Position numbers and translations under genes: made by a program. Below the pieces are notes generated by a model that was not told the origin of the DNA, did no database searches, and saw only the letters and a list, made by a program, of their open reading frames with translations. Below, piece by piece: positions 16,783-26,302 of a DNA stretch of 46,585 nucleotides. The stretch comes from an uncultured bacterium. Lineage in GTDB: Bacteria > Bdellovibrionota_C > UBA2361 > JANWWW01. The DNA is taken from the NCBI GenBank assembly GCA_938038205.1, contig CALHSA010000031.1, forward strand, positions 1 through 46,585, read 5' to 3'. Within the stretch, counting starts at the first letter, position 1. Each line of letters starts with the position of its first letter.

Positions 16783-18494
16783 TACGAAAACTGGATATAA
16801 TTAGGATACTTGTATATAGTGTTGCAATTTTACTTGAGTTTACCATTTTAAGTGGAAAGGCTGGGTATGGTTTAATCTCTCTCTCACTTATATCGCTTTT
16901 TCTGCCTTTTTTGTCTCGGAGTTTGTTTACTGCTTTTTTTGTAGATACTTTTTTTACTTTCGTTATAGTCTCTGCTACAGGCGGCTTATCCTCCACTGTT
17001 TTATTGATTTTACCAACTTTAATTTTTCTCTACTCATTTACATTCTCAGAGCTGAGTAAACTCTTTAGCTATTTTTGGGTTCTAGGCTTGGGAGTGCTAT
17101 TACCAAGTGGAGCGAATCTTCTTAAAACCATTGAAATTCATGTGCTTAACGCTGACTTTGAGCCTAAAGTTCTAGATTTCATCTTTTATCCCTGTGCTTT
17201 CCTCTTGCTTTTTCATTTTGGATCTCTTTTAGGTAAGAGAATGAGAGTAATTCAGGAGTGTTTAGTCAATGTTGCAGAGAAAACGGAGGAATTCTTAAAT
17301 AATCTACCTCTCCCTGTTATTGTGATGAGAGAAGGTTCAGAGATTTTTAGAAACGCAGAAGCTCAAAAGTTAAACCTATCTCTGGACAGTATAGCTGAAT
17401 CAAATATTATCGAATTATCTAACCAAGTTTTCGCTGTAAAAAGCTCAAAGTATGAGAATCAAACTGAAAAATTAAAGATTCTGGTTCTAGAAGATATTAC
17501 CGAGTTTTATCCGTTTTGCAAGGATGACAGTGCTTCACAGCAAGATGAGAAAGAGCCGGATGATTTTGTAGCTAACAGTCAGATTATGAAAAAATTAACA
17601 AAGTTAGTTTTAAGAATTGCAGCTACTGATGCAAATGTTTTAATTACTGGAGAATCTGGAACTGGTAAAAGTTTTATTGCTGAGCTAATTCACAAAAATA
17701 GTCCAAGGTCTAAAGGTCCTTTTTTAACCATAAATTGTGGAAGTATACCGTCTGAGCTTCTTGAAAGTGAGCTTTTTGGAAGCTCTAAAGGAGCATTTAC
17801 TGGGGCCGTAGAGAGAAAGGGTTTATTTTTAGAAGCTAATGGAGGGACTTTATTTCTAGATGAAATTGGCGAGTTGCCACTAAGTTTACAGGTTAAACTT
17901 CTAAGAGCAATTCAAGAGAGAAAAATTAAACCTTTGGGCAAAAATGAAGAGATTGATGTTGACGTTCGATTAATTTTTGCGACAAACATTAATCTTGAGG
18001 AGGCTGTTAAAAATGGAAATTTCAGGGAAGACTTATTTTATAGAATTAATGTTGTCAGAATAATAGTTCCACCACTTCGAGATAGACTTGAAGATATTCC
18101 GTATTTGATTGAGCGGTTTTTCAAAAAGAAGGGTTTGAGTGGTTATAAGCTTCACCCAAGTGCCATAGATTTTTTGCTTAATTATAGCTATCCAGGAAAC
18201 ATTAGAGAGCTGGAGAACATGCTTGAAAGAGCAGTTATACTATCAGAGAGTAAGGTTATTAAGAAAGAACATTTTGATCTTAATTTTAATTTTTCTCAGG
18301 TTGAACCACTTAGAATTATTCAGACTGACTATGAGTTGCCGGTTGATCTTGATGCTTTGATAAACAAAATTGAAAGTGAACTTATAAAAAAAGCATTATC
18401 TGTTACAAAGGATAAAGTTGAGGCTGCTAAGATTCTTAACATCTCTCTTAGGTCGCTTCGGTATCGAATCCAAAAACATAATATTAGCCACTAA
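16779..18494 (+). CDS. Membrane-bound sigma-54 activator: PilS-like sensor fused to PilR-like output
   Basis: This 571-residue protein has about six membrane helices (8-150), including the ATGGLSS element typical of PilS membrane domains. A PAS-like region follows (about 172-246: [15 protein letters not shown]...). Next is an AAA+ sigma-54 activator core with Walker A GESGTGKS (291-298), GAFTGA (338-343) and Walker [10 protein letters not shown], then a Fis-type helix-turn-helix (about 545-567). There is no histidine kinase and no receiver domain. It directly follows pilB-pilC, where pilS and pilR usually sit. This looks like a direct sensor-to-output fusion, and it should require RpoN. It overlaps the convergent argS by four bases. 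Confidence 0.85.
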   Translation: MIRKLDIIRILVYSVAILLEFTILSGKAGYGLISLSLISLFLPFLSRSLFTAFFVDTFFTFVIVSATGGLSSTVLLILPTLIFLYSFTFSELSKLFSYFWVLGLGVLLPSGANLLKTIEIHVLNADFEPKVLDFIFYPCAFLLLFHFGSLLGKRMRVIQECLVNVAEKTEEFLNNLPLPVIVMREGSEIFRNAEAQKLNLSLDSIAESNIIELSNQVFAVKSSKYENQTEKLKILVLEDITEFYPFCKDDSASQQDEKEPDDFVANSQIMKKLTKLVLRIAATDANVLITGESGTGKSFIAELIHKNSPRSKGPFLTINCGSIPSELLESELFGSSKGAFTGAVERKGLFLEANGGTLFLDEIGELPLSLQVKLLRAIQERKIKPLGKNEEIDVDVRLIFATNINLEEAVKNGNFREDLFYRINVVRIIVPPLRDRLEDIPYLIERFFKKKGLSGYKLHPSAIDFLLNYSYPGNIRELENMLERAVILSESKVIKKEHFDLNFNFSQVEPLRIIQTDYELPVDLDALINKIESELIKKALSVTKDKVEAAKILNISLRSLRYRIQKHNISH

Positions 18495-20479
18495 ACTCGG
18501 GCAAGTTTGTCTATTCCTAAAATATCCATGCAGGTTCCCATTGCCTTTAAACTTAGGTCAACAATCTTTAACCTTTTAGCTTGAGTGCCTTCATCGGACT
18601 TGAGAATAGGTAATTTGTTGTAAAACTTATTAATTGATTGACTTAGCTTATACAAATATTCACAAATAATATGGGGGCTCAGCTCTCTATAAGCTTTAAT
18701 TAAAACTTCCTCTAAAAAAATTATGTACGAAAGTATCTCGATCTCCTCTTCCTCTAAAGAATCTGTTAATATTTCATGCGTTACGTGATTAGATTTATCA
18801 AGAACAGATTTTAATCTAGCGTAAGTATAAGAGATATAAGCACCAGAATTACCATGAATGTTAAGCCACTCGTGTAAATCAAATACTACTGGACTTGAGT
18901 TTTCAACCTTTAACATTCCATATCTAATACATGCTTTTGCTAGTTTTTCAGAAATTTTAAAAGCTTCTTCTACATCTTGGGCTTGTGAGTAATATGTTTC
19001 CATTATCAACTTTGTGGCAAGATCCTTCAGCTCCCAAAAAGTATAATAGTTTTTTGATCTTGAGCTTATTTTACCCTCTTTGGTAATTACTAGTGCATAC
19101 CCAAGATGAAACAGTTTATCTACATCCGGAAAATCAATTTTTCGTAACGTTTCAAAAACTTGCCTAAAATGAAGGCTTTGGGCTTGATCAACAATATATA
19201 TACTTTTGTCGTAATCAAACATCTCTCTCTTTTTGAAAGCTAGTACAAGATCTCTTGTTGAGTATAAAACGTTACCATCACTTTTACGAAGAACAAAAAA
19301 ACCAAGCTGATCCAAATCAATTCCTACAGCTCCGTCTTTTTCCGAGAAAATGCCTTTTTTAAGAAAAGTATCCACTAGGTTCTTAGCTTCCTCAGTTAAT
19401 TCACTTTCAAAAAAATAATGATTAAACTTACATCCTAACCATTGATAAATTTTTTCAAAATCTCGAAGACACTCCTCTCTCGTTTTCAACCATAATGACC
19501 AAGAGGGATCTTTTTTATTTTCGATATCTGTTAGAATTTGTGATACTTCTTGATTTCTTTGTAAAAAGAGCTTGTAAAGATCTTTGACAGATTTATCCTT
19601 CCTGAAAAATTCAAGTGGGTCTAGATTTTCAGGGGTATTCTCAAGAACTATGGCTTCACTGTTTGCGTCTGAAGATATTATTTTTTTTGGAACAACAATC
19701 CAGTCATATTCAATATCTTTGTTGTAAACAAGACGAAAAACCTTTGATGAGCGATTCGCAATCACACACCAAACTCCTGTTTTAAGCTCATCACCCGGCC
19801 AAAAAGCATTAATAACAACATCTTTAAGTTGGATCTTGTAGTTTGGTTTTGTAGACTCTAAAACCCTACCAAAAAAGCAGTTGGTGTAGGGGAATTCTGT
19901 AAGGTTCTCTAATTCAAGTAATTGCACCGCATTGAAATAACACTCACCCAAAAAATCAACGACTTTATCAGAGGGGAGCTCTTGAATATTCTGTTTGACA
20001 ATGTACCATATACACCTAGCCACATGTGTGCCGATATCTCCGGGGTAATTAACTGAAATTACAGAGCTGCAAAGCAACTCACAAAGATTAACCAAAGATG
20101 AACCAAGGCATGCATTCCTTAGGTGACCTACATGAAAAGGTTTGTGGGTGTTTGGTTGAGAGTATTCAATTAAAACCTTATCTGAAAATTTTGTTTTAAC
20201 AAGCGGTTCGTTATTTAATAGTAATTTAAAAATCGATGACCACTTAAGTTTGATATTTAGATATCCGTTAACAAAGTCAGTTCTGTCGATTATTTCCAGG
20301 AGTGAAATTTTTTTAGCTATTTCTTCAGCCAGGGTTACGGGAGACATATTTTTTTGTTTAGCCAGTTTAAATAAAGAAATAGCTAGATCCCCAAATGAGC
20401 GCCTTTCAGGGCTGTAGCTAATGTGCTCAGCTTCAATTCCCGATACTTCTGCAATTCGTTGCTTAATGTGTTGTATCAT
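18491..20479 (-). CDS. argS: Arginyl-tRNA synthetase with a ~100-residue insertion
   Basis: This 662-residue class Ia synthetase charges tRNA-Arg. The HIGH-type motif is HVGH (116-119) in THKPFHVGHLRN, and the KMSKS-type motif reads KISSRSKN. The C-terminal anticodon-binding domain with the usual YxxARLKSV segment is present. Bacterial ArgRS is usually about 550-590 residues. The excess is a block at about residues 195-298 within the connective region, with many hydrophobic beta-like segments. No frameshift is seen. A TATACT at 20491-20486 lies six bases before the ATG, suggesting a leaderless transcript. Confidence 0.93.
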   Translation of the reverse strand: MIQHIKQRIAEVSGIEAEHISYSPERRSFGDLAISLFKLAKQKNMSPVTLAEEIAKKISLLEIIDRTDFVNGYLNIKLKWSSIFKLLLNNEPLVKTKFSDKVLIEYSQPNTHKPFHVGHLRNACLGSSLVNLCELLCSSVISVNYPGDIGTHVARCIWYIVKQNIQELPSDKVVDFLGECYFNAVQLLELENLTEFPYTNCFFGRVLESTKPNYKIQLKDVVINAFWPGDELKTGVWCVIANRSSKVFRLVYNKDIEYDWIVVPKKIISSDANSEAIVLENTPENLDPLEFFRKDKSVKDLYKLFLQRNQEVSQILTDIENKKDPSWSLWLKTREECLRDFEKIYQWLGCKFNHYFFESELTEEAKNLVDTFLKKGIFSEKDGAVGIDLDQLGFFVLRKSDGNVLYSTRDLVLAFKKREMFDYDKSIYIVDQAQSLHFRQVFETLRKIDFPDVDKLFHLGYALVITKEGKISSRSKNYYTFWELKDLATKLIMETYYSQAQDVEEAFKISEKLAKACIRYGMLKVENSSPVVFDLHEWLNIHGNSGAYISYTYARLKSVLDKSNHVTHEILTDSLEEEEIEILSYIIFLEEVLIKAYRELSPHIICEYLYKLSQSINKFYNKLPILKSDEGTQAKRLKIVDLSLKAMGTCMDILGIDKLARV

Positions 20480-20499
20480 TTTTTTAGTATAGCAAGGCT

Positions 20500-21423
20500 A
20501 TGACTGAAAGTTCATGTAAATGTGGAACACTAATTAGTAATGAATGGGTATTTTGTCCCACATGCGGTAGAAGAGTAAGATCAAGGTTAAATAGATGGCC
20601 TTTAATCTTTATCGTACTTTTTTTTATTTTTGGTTTCGTAATATCCGAAAGATTTCTTGGGGAAACTCCTAAGTATTCTTTGAGCAATATTCGGGAACAG
20701 TTCAATTTAGCACTTAAAGTAGGAGATTATCAAAAGCTCGAGAATCTAGTTTTGGAGATTTCAAAAAAAAAGATGTATGAAATATCACCTGAAGAAAGGC
20801 TAGTATTAGTTGATTCTTTAACCGTTCTCTCGAAGATTTATCCCGATAACGTTGAAATTAAGTATAACCTCGGACTTGCAAGTTTTATTTTTGGAGCTTT
20901 TTCGAAAGCTTATGAGATTTTTTCAGAGCTTGAAGATAAAGTGGGGAATAAAGAGGACGTTCGGATACTTAAGATCCTCTCCCTGGTTGGATTAAATGAC
21001 TATCAGGCAGCACGAAATTTACTTTTGGAATCTTCGTTATCTGATAAAAATTATAACTTTGTAGACGCATTTATTAAGTTTAAACAGGGATATTTATCTG
21101 CTGACGAACTTAAAAACTTTATAAACCCGAATTCAAAGAGTGATTATTTTTTAATACCTTTTTTAACTAAAGTAACTGGGTCTAGGGAGTTTGACTTGAT
21201 TAAATGGTTTCATGACCATGAAATAATTGGACCAAAAATTATTGGCCATTCAGTGCGTGGTAACAAACTAATCCTTGAGCTGGATAACTTTCCGATTTAT
21301 GCAATGCCAGCTGACGTTCTTGATAACTTAAAAATGAGGATAAAAGAGGAGTTGAAAAAATCAAGTATTGAAACTGTTGAGTTTTATTCAAATAATCAGA
21401 AGATTCTGGATGTTGGTAAATGA
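20500..21423 (+). CDS. Zinc-ribbon, single-pass membrane protein with TPR-like repeats
   Basis: This 307-residue protein has an N-terminal four-cysteine ribbon (Cys 6, 8, 19, 22; CKC and CPTC) and one membrane helix (about 33-50). A helical TPR-like domain follows (about 65-175: YPDNVEIKYNLGLASFIFGAFSKAYEIF). The C-terminus is of unknown fold. The topology suggests a cytoplasmic ribbon and an extracytoplasmic helical-repeat domain for protein contacts. It overlaps the downstream methyltransferase by four bases (ATGA). Function unknown. Confidence 0.7.
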   Translation: MTESSCKCGTLISNEWVFCPTCGRRVRSRLNRWPLIFIVLFFIFGFVISERFLGETPKYSLSNIREQFNLALKVGDYQKLENLVLEISKKKMYEISPEERLVLVDSLTVLSKIYPDNVEIKYNLGLASFIFGAFSKAYEIFSELEDKVGNKEDVRILKILSLVGLNDYQAARNLLLESSLSDKNYNFVDAFIKFKQGYLSADELKNFINPNSKSDYFLIPFLTKVTGSREFDLIKWFHDHEIIGPKIIGHSVRGNKLILELDNFPIYAMPADVLDNLKMRIKEELKKSSIETVEFYSNNQKILDVGK

Positions 21424-22094
21424 CTCAGCCTGATGAGTTTGTCTCGACAGAGGGTTATAGAGAGAGGTTTAATTCAATTATTGGGTCTTTGTATATCAAA
21501 AAACAGTTGAACATTATATTGGATATACTGAAACATGTAAGTGCAAAGAAAATATTAGAGATTGGGGCTGGTCATGGTCAGGTATGTAATTCGCTTTTTA
21601 ATCTAGGATTTGAAATTGAGTGTGTAGTTTCAACAGAGGATTGTAAAAAGTTCATTAATCCCGAAATAAAAACTTATGTTAATCCAATTCTGAAGTATAT
21701 TCCGGAACGAGAGTATGACTGTATTATAGCTCTTAAAACTTTAGGACACACGGATGATCCAAATCGATTTGTGAGAAACATTTGTGGTCACTCAAAGTAT
21801 GTTATTGTAGATTATCCTAGTTCTTTTAGTTTTGCTAGGTTTTACAAACTTGGATACCATTTAAAAAGAATCTTTGAAAAAAACCTGAGAGAATTTTTTC
21901 CACAATCTCCGAAGGAGATAGAGCTACTATTCAGAATTAATAACTACAAAAAAGTATCATCTTCGGGTTTATTTACGCTTCCGATTCTGTTTTATAGATT
22001 AATTAATTCACCAAGCTTAATTGAAGAAATTGAAAGAAAACTCAAGTTTATACCATTTAAATCGCCTGTAATTGAGTGCTACTCTTCAATCTGA
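21420..22094 (+). CDS. SAM-dependent class I methyltransferase
   Basis: This 224-residue protein has a clear motif I, KILEIGAGHGQVCNSL (about 41-56), for S-adenosylmethionine binding. A motif IV-like region, YDCIIALKTLGHTDDPNRFV, follows. It resembles small-molecule or glycan-type methyltransferases (methyltransf_11/23 type) rather than RNA or DNA enzymes. The substrate is unknown. It is translationally coupled to the zinc-ribbon/TPR gene by a four-base overlap and shares 16 bases with the convergent ferritin gene. Confidence 0.75.
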   Translation: MTQPDEFVSTEGYRERFNSIIGSLYIKKQLNIILDILKHVSAKKILEIGAGHGQVCNSLFNLGFEIECVVSTEDCKKFINPEIKTYVNPILKYIPEREYDCIIALKTLGHTDDPNRFVRNICGHSKYVIVDYPSSFSFARFYKLGYHLKRIFEKNLREFFPQSPKEIELLFRINNYKKVSSSGLFTLPILFYRLINSPSLIEEIERKLKFIPFKSPVIECYSSI

Positions 22095-22576
22095 ATAGTT
22101 CTGTCAAACAAAATTAGATTTCCTAAGTTATCCCCAATTAGTTCAACTTGATCAAGTAAGCTTTTGAATGTTCTTATCTCCTCTACCTGTTCTTTTAAAA
22201 ACCACATTACAAACTCATGAGTTGTATAATCTTTTTTTTCTAGACTTAACTGTGCTAGTTCCTGATAATCCTTCTCAACTTGAATCTCCAGTTCTAAAGC
22301 CCATCTCACTGCTTCTGCTAATTTAACGAACTCAGATTTTGAAGAGGGAATTCCAACAAAGTTAATTTTTGAGTCTCTCGAGAGCAGATAATCAAATACT
22401 TTTTCTGCATGCTCTTTTTCCTCATTAGCTTGGTGCAAAAACCATTTACTTAGGTTTTCAAATCCATTTAAATCACACCAAGCTGCTATTCCCAAGTAAC
22501 TGTAAAAAGCATGAAGCTCTCTGTGGAATTGAAAAGCTAACCTATTTGCAATCTCCTCTGTGAGTAACTGTTTCAC
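22079..22576 (-). CDS. Non-heme ferritin
   Basis: This 165-residue four-helix-bundle ferritin stores iron as a ferric core in a 24-mer shell. All ferroxidase ligands known from E. coli FtnA are found at equivalent positions: Glu 20, Glu 53, His 56, Glu 97, Gln 130 and Glu 133. There is no haem-binding Met of the bacterioferritin kind that I can identify. It is transcribed alone, divergent from rpsQ. Regulation by iron (Fur) is likely for the family, but I see no certain Fur box. Confidence 0.92.
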   Translation of the reverse strand: MKQLLTEEIANRLAFQFHRELHAFYSYLGIAAWCDLNGFENLSKWFLHQANEEKEHAEKVFDYLLSRDSKINFVGIPSSKSEFVKLAEAVRWALELEIQVEKDYQELAQLSLEKKDYTTHEFVMWFLKEQVEEIRTFKSLLDQVELIGDNLGNLILFDRTIQIEE

Positions 22577-22603
22577 TCTTTGGATAGTATAGCGGTTGAT
22601 AAT

Positions 22604-22632
22604 TTGAAAGAAAAATATTTTTTTTGTAAACT
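22604..22632 (+). promoter_or_regulatory. Possible promoter of rpsQ-rplN
   Basis: TTGAAA (22604-22609), a 17-base spacer, and TAAACT (22627-22632) precede the GTG start at 22639. The predicted transcript start coincides with the start codon. No Shine-Dalgarno sequence is visible. It is a moderate consensus match in AT-rich DNA. Confidence 0.35.
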
Positions 22633-22638
22633 ACAGAC

Positions 22639-22902
22639 GTGTCAAAAAACACAAAATCGAGGATTGGAGTAGTTGAGAAAATAAGTGGACAAAAGACGAT
22701 AAAAGTAGTTGTTTCTAGGTTAACCAAACACAAGTTATACAAAAAATACATAAAGTGGAGGCGTAATTTTTTAGTACATGATCCAAAAAATGAGGCAAGG
22801 GTAGGGGACACAGTATTAATTAAAGAAGGGAGACCTTATTCCAAGCTAAAATCCTGGTACTTAGCTAAGATTATTCAGAGAAGTGAAGAGCAAGTAGTTT
22901 GA
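22639..22902 (+). CDS. rpsQ: 30S ribosomal protein S17
   Basis: This 87-residue S17 of normal length starts at a GTG. It has the family pattern GVVEKISGQKTIKVVVSR, then HKLYKKYIKWRRNFLVHDPKN and VGDTVLIKEGRPYSKLKSW. It binds 16S rRNA early in 30S assembly. Normally it lies in the long S10/spc cluster between rpmC and rplN; here rpmC is missing upstream and the gene stands at the head of a two-gene unit with rplN. Confidence 0.95.
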   Translation: MSKNTKSRIGVVEKISGQKTIKVVVSRLTKHKLYKKYIKWRRNFLVHDPKNEARVGDTVLIKEGRPYSKLKSWYLAKIIQRSEEQVV

Positions 22903-22936
22903 TGTTAAATCTGCCTGCAGTTATACTAAGTAGCTT

Positions 22937-23305
22937 ATGATAGGTTTGAAGTCTAGGCTGATTGTTTGTGATAATTCTGGGGTAAAAAAGGTAGTTTGTT
23001 TTCATGTTTTTGGAGGATCTCGAAGGCGATATGCGTCAGTAGGGGATACCATCAAGGTCTCGGTTCGGGAAACACTACCTAATTCAAAAATTCAAAAAGG
23101 AAGTGTTCTAAACGCAGTTGTCGTAAGAGTTAGAAGGGCAATCAGAAGGGAGGATGGATCGTACGTTAGATTTGGTGATAACGCATGTGTAATAGTTGAC
23201 AAACAAGGAAACCCAGTTGGCAGCAGAATTTTTGGGCCAGTAGCTCGGGAGCTAAGGGATAGAAACTTTATGAAAATAGTTAGCTTAGCTCCAGAAGTAG
23301 TTTAA
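22937..23305 (+). CDS. rplN: 50S ribosomal protein L14
   Basis: This 122-residue complete L14 has [38 protein letters not shown] and the C-terminal [26 protein letters not shown]. It sits 34 bases after rpsQ. The gene that almost always follows, rplX (L24), is absent; the next gene is the convergent rho. The pair therefore looks like a displaced fragment of the spc operon. Confidence 0.96.
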   Translation: MIGLKSRLIVCDNSGVKKVVCFHVFGGSRRRYASVGDTIKVSVRETLPNSKIQKGSVLNAVVVRVRRAIRREDGSYVRFGDNACVIVDKQGNPVGSRIFGPVARELRDRNFMKIVSLAPEVV

Positions 23306-23335
23306 TGAGTTAAACTTTAACAAGTTGGACTCTTT

Positions 23336-23359
23336 GTATTAGTTAAAGTATTAGTTAAA
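23336..23359. repeat. Two tandem copies of a 12-bp sequence
   Basis: GTATTAGTTAAA occurs twice in exact head-to-tail copies (23336-23347 and 23348-23359) in the 60-base gap between the convergent rplN and rho genes. No terminator hairpin is evident there. It is most likely a small slippage duplication. Confidence 0.7.
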
Positions 23360-23365
23360 TCAAAA

Positions 23366-24892
23366 TTATCCTTCGATGGTTGCTCCAGAGCTGCTTTTCA
23401 TACTTTCTAGGAATTCAGCATTGTTCTTTGTTGCTTCAATTTTAGATAAGAGCCATTCCATCGCCTCTATTGGTGTTAAAGGAGCCAGCAATTTTCTGAG
23501 CAACCAAACTTTTTGAAGTACGTCATTTGGTAAAAGTAATTCCTCCTTTCTAGTCCCACTCTTATTCAAATCGATTGCGGGAAAAATTCGTCTTTCAGCA
23601 AGAACACGACTAAGAACTAATTCCATATTTCCAGTCCCTTTAAACTCCTCAAAGATTACTTCATCCATTCTACTACCTGTATCTATCAACGCAGTTCCTA
23701 TAATCGTTAAGCTTCCTCCTTCTTCGGTATTTCTAGCTGCTCCAAAAAATCTTTTCGGTTTATGTAGGGCATTACTATCGACTCCTCCTGATAAAATTTT
23801 TCCCGAAGGAGGAACTACTGCATTGTATGCTCGTGCAAGCCTCGTGATTGAATCAAGCAAAATAACCACATCCTTACCATGCTCAACTAATCTTTTTGCT
23901 TTTTCCAAAACCATTTCGGCTACCTGAACATGACGCTGTGCAGGTTCGTCGAAAGTTGAGCTTACAACCTCTGCAGAAACAGTCCTTTCCATATCAGTAA
24001 CCTCTTCTGGTCTTTCATCAATAAGAAGAACTATTACTACGCATTCAGGATGATTTTTAATTATACTCCTAGCTATTTGCTGCAATAGGATAGTTTTTCC
24101 TGCTTTTGGAGGTGAAGTAATGAGTGATCTTTGCCCTTTTCCTATTGGACAAAACAGGTCTATGATTCGCATACTAATTGGACCACCCTCTATCTCTAGT
24201 TTTAATTGCTCTGATGGATATAATGGGGTTAGGTTGTCAAAGCTTATTTTTCTTCTTAAAAATTCTGGATCATCAAAATTGACAGATATAACTTTTGTAA
24301 GTGCAAAGTATCTTTCCCCCTCCTTTTCTCTTGGAGCTCGAACTTCTCCGTAAACTGTATCTCCAGTTTTCAGAAGATACTTCCTTATTATACTTGGGCT
24401 TACATATATATCATCCGAGCCACTTAAGTAATTAGAGTCAGCGGTTCTTAAAAACCCAAATCCATCATTTAATACCTCTAGGACTCCTTCTGCTAAGATT
24501 ATGCCGTTTGGACCTGCCAGCTTATTTATCAAAGAGAAAATCAAATCTTGTCTTTTTAGGCTATTAGCATTCTCGATACCTTTGCTTTGAGCAAGTTTAA
24601 TAAGCTCATCTGGCTTCAATTTTTTAACGAAATTTAAGTTAACCGTAGGTTCTTGTGCTGGTATAGCTGATGATGGAACTACTCTACTGGTTTGTAAAGC
24701 CAAGTCAGTAGAAACACCATTAATTTCATCATTTTTTACCTCCTGAGTATTATCAAAATCAGCTGAACCAAAGCGTTCATTACTTTTAGTATCTTCCTTC
24801 CGATTAGCATCTGATTCTAGAGTTTTATTTTCCATCTCAACAACCTTAACCTTCCTTCTCCTTGATTTTTGAGTTGAACTTTCTTCGGGCAT
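23366..24892 (-). CDS. rho: Transcription termination factor Rho
   Basis: This 508-residue hexameric RNA helicase has a charged, low-complexity N-terminal extension of about 85 residues, beyond the usual ~420-residue Rho. The Rho N-terminal RNA-binding domain follows ([31 protein letters not shown], then LNDGFGFLR). The ATPase core has Walker A SPPKAGKT, a [18 protein letters not shown] segment and [11 protein letters not shown]. It is the last gene of a minus-strand run from coaE through tsaB. The very short intergenic gaps and few hairpin terminators in this window fit reliance on Rho, though that is an inference. Confidence 0.96.
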   Translation of the reverse strand: MPEESSTQKSRRRKVKVVEMENKTLESDANRKEDTKSNERFGSADFDNTQEVKNDEINGVSTDLALQTSRVVPSSAIPAQEPTVNLNFVKKLKPDELIKLAQSKGIENANSLKRQDLIFSLINKLAGPNGIILAEGVLEVLNDGFGFLRTADSNYLSGSDDIYVSPSIIRKYLLKTGDTVYGEVRAPREKEGERYFALTKVISVNFDDPEFLRRKISFDNLTPLYPSEQLKLEIEGGPISMRIIDLFCPIGKGQRSLITSPPKAGKTILLQQIARSIIKNHPECVVIVLLIDERPEEVTDMERTVSAEVVSSTFDEPAQRHVQVAEMVLEKAKRLVEHGKDVVILLDSITRLARAYNAVVPPSGKILSGGVDSNALHKPKRFFGAARNTEEGGSLTIIGTALIDTGSRMDEVIFEEFKGTGNMELVLSRVLAERRIFPAIDLNKSGTRKEELLLPNDVLQKVWLLRKLLAPLTPIEAMEWLLSKIEATKNNAEFLESMKSSSGATIEG

Positions 24893-24956
24893 TTTTAGAA
24901 TAGAGTTATATGCTTGCTTATATTAAATTCTAACAACTACAGTATACCAAGTCAAA

Positions 24957-25514
24957 TTAAGTTTGGGCAACTTTTTTAAATTGAACATTTAAGCCATAAT
25001 TCAGAGTGCAAGATGAGATATCAAGTGGTATCCACAATTTATTTAATTCTGCCATTAAGATACTTAAATTAGGTAATTTTTCCAGTTTTTGTAAAAGCTT
25101 AACATCGTCACAGTATACTTGGAACTTAAAGGAGGAAAAGTCTATTTGATCAATCCGATCTGATTTTAAAAATTGGAATTTTTCATCTTGAAAAAGAACT
25201 AGAAAATCACTTTTTGTTACCCTACAAACTACGCTTCCACCTATTTCTGCTGGGAGTTTTTGTAAGTCAAAGCCGTAAAAAAGTAAATCTGGCTTACACG
25301 AGAGTCCCAAAGCAATTGCTACATTAACTCGTAATCCGGTGAAACTACCAGGCCCAACGTTAAACAAAACACTATCAAGCTTTGTTGGTTTAATTCTCCA
25401 AAGCTCTAATAATAGCTTATGACTGATATCATCGGCATCGAATAACACTTTATTAATTCCAGAATAGAAGTAACTCGCAACAAACATTGATGCATCAAAC
25501 GATAGTAAAAACAC
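24957..25514 (-). CDS. tsaB: tRNA threonylcarbamoyladenosine biosynthesis protein TsaB
   Basis: This 185-residue protein has the key TsaB/YeaZ motif VGPGSFTGLRVNVAIALGL (about residues 53-71). TsaB supports TsaD in forming t6A37 on ANN-decoding tRNAs. It has no catalysis of its own. The N-terminal LLSFDASMFVASYFY stretch is a diverged form of the usual LxIDTS...VAL. It is shorter than most TsaB (about 220-230), mainly in the C-terminal half. It starts one base after the preceding membrane-protein gene, so the two are co-translated. Confidence 0.82.
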   Translation of the reverse strand: MFLLSFDASMFVASYFYSGINKVLFDADDISHKLLLELWRIKPTKLDSVLFNVGPGSFTGLRVNVAIALGLSCKPDLLFYGFDLQKLPAEIGGSVVCRVTKSDFLVLFQDEKFQFLKSDRIDQIDFSSFKFQVYCDDVKLLQKLEKLPNLSILMAELNKLWIPLDISSCTLNYGLNVQFKKVAQT

Positions 25515-25515
25515 T

Positions 25516-26256
25516 TTATTTCTTACGAGTAGTAATTATTTTAAATAAATGAGTTAACGACAGGCACCCTGAGGTCATAAAAAGAAATGTGTGAAGTAAT
25601 TTTTTAAACAAATAAATGAATGTTAGCTCCTCAAGTCCAAGAATACCATTGTTGTCATATACAATAGCATTAAGATCATGAATATGCTTAGAGTGATCTA
25701 AATGATCTCCACCAATCAAATGGTTAGCAGGGTTCATTAACAATGATAAAGTTACTCCGGAGAAAACTTGAGCAGAGATAATAAACATTAAAGAGCCGGC
25801 TGAGGCAAATCCGATGTAAAACATAATAGGATTTTTAACTTGATTTACTTTGTTTAGTTCTTTAAGAAGAGGTATTAAAAGACCCTTTGTAGCTGCCCAA
25901 GCACTTAAAAGAACAAGCGGAATTAGTATAAAAGGTGAGTGTGTTAAATGAAGTAAGCTGGAGAGCCCAACACTTGCACTACCAAGAGCTGCGAATACTC
26001 CGGTTAGAAGACATTTAAATGAACATAATGAGCCTGATACTAGACCACAAACGTCCCATTTTAAATTATCAGTAGCTGGATTTGAGGAAGGTTCACGAAT
26101 TTGAGTTGTGCAACCTTCAGGTAAATTTAGATGCGCTAAAGCCTCTGTTGTACTTTTTACGGTCTCCTGACTTACCGAAAGATCGTTTTGGCTTTGTTTA
26201 GCATGTAATGATTCTTGGTCGCTGATATCCGCTACTTTTTTCCTATTGTCAAACAT
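25516..26256 (-). CDS. Four-to-five-helix membrane protein with a His-rich loop, possibly MerC-like
   Basis: This 246-residue protein has a soluble polar N-terminus (about 1-65) and four or five hydrophobic segments. The first membrane segment contains CGLVSGSLCSFKCLLTG (three cysteines), which loosely resembles the Cys-containing first helix of MerC-type metal transport proteins. A loop near residues 183-197 is rich in His and Asp (HLIGGDHLDHSKHIHDL), suggesting metal binding. I do not recognise the family with certainty. It lies between coaE and tsaB and is closely linked to tsaB. Confidence 0.6.
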   Translation of the reverse strand: MFDNRKKVADISDQESLHAKQSQNDLSVSQETVKSTTEALAHLNLPEGCTTQIREPSSNPATDNLKWDVCGLVSGSLCSFKCLLTGVFAALGSASVGLSSLLHLTHSPFILIPLVLLSAWAATKGLLIPLLKELNKVNQVKNPIMFYIGFASAGSLMFIISAQVFSGVTLSLLMNPANHLIGGDHLDHSKHIHDLNAIVYDNNGILGLEELTFIYLFKKLLHTFLFMTSGCLSLTHLFKIITTRKK

Positions 26257-26302
26257 TTAAAAATTTTTTACTTGGATATATTAACGACACTCAAAATTAA
26301 AT

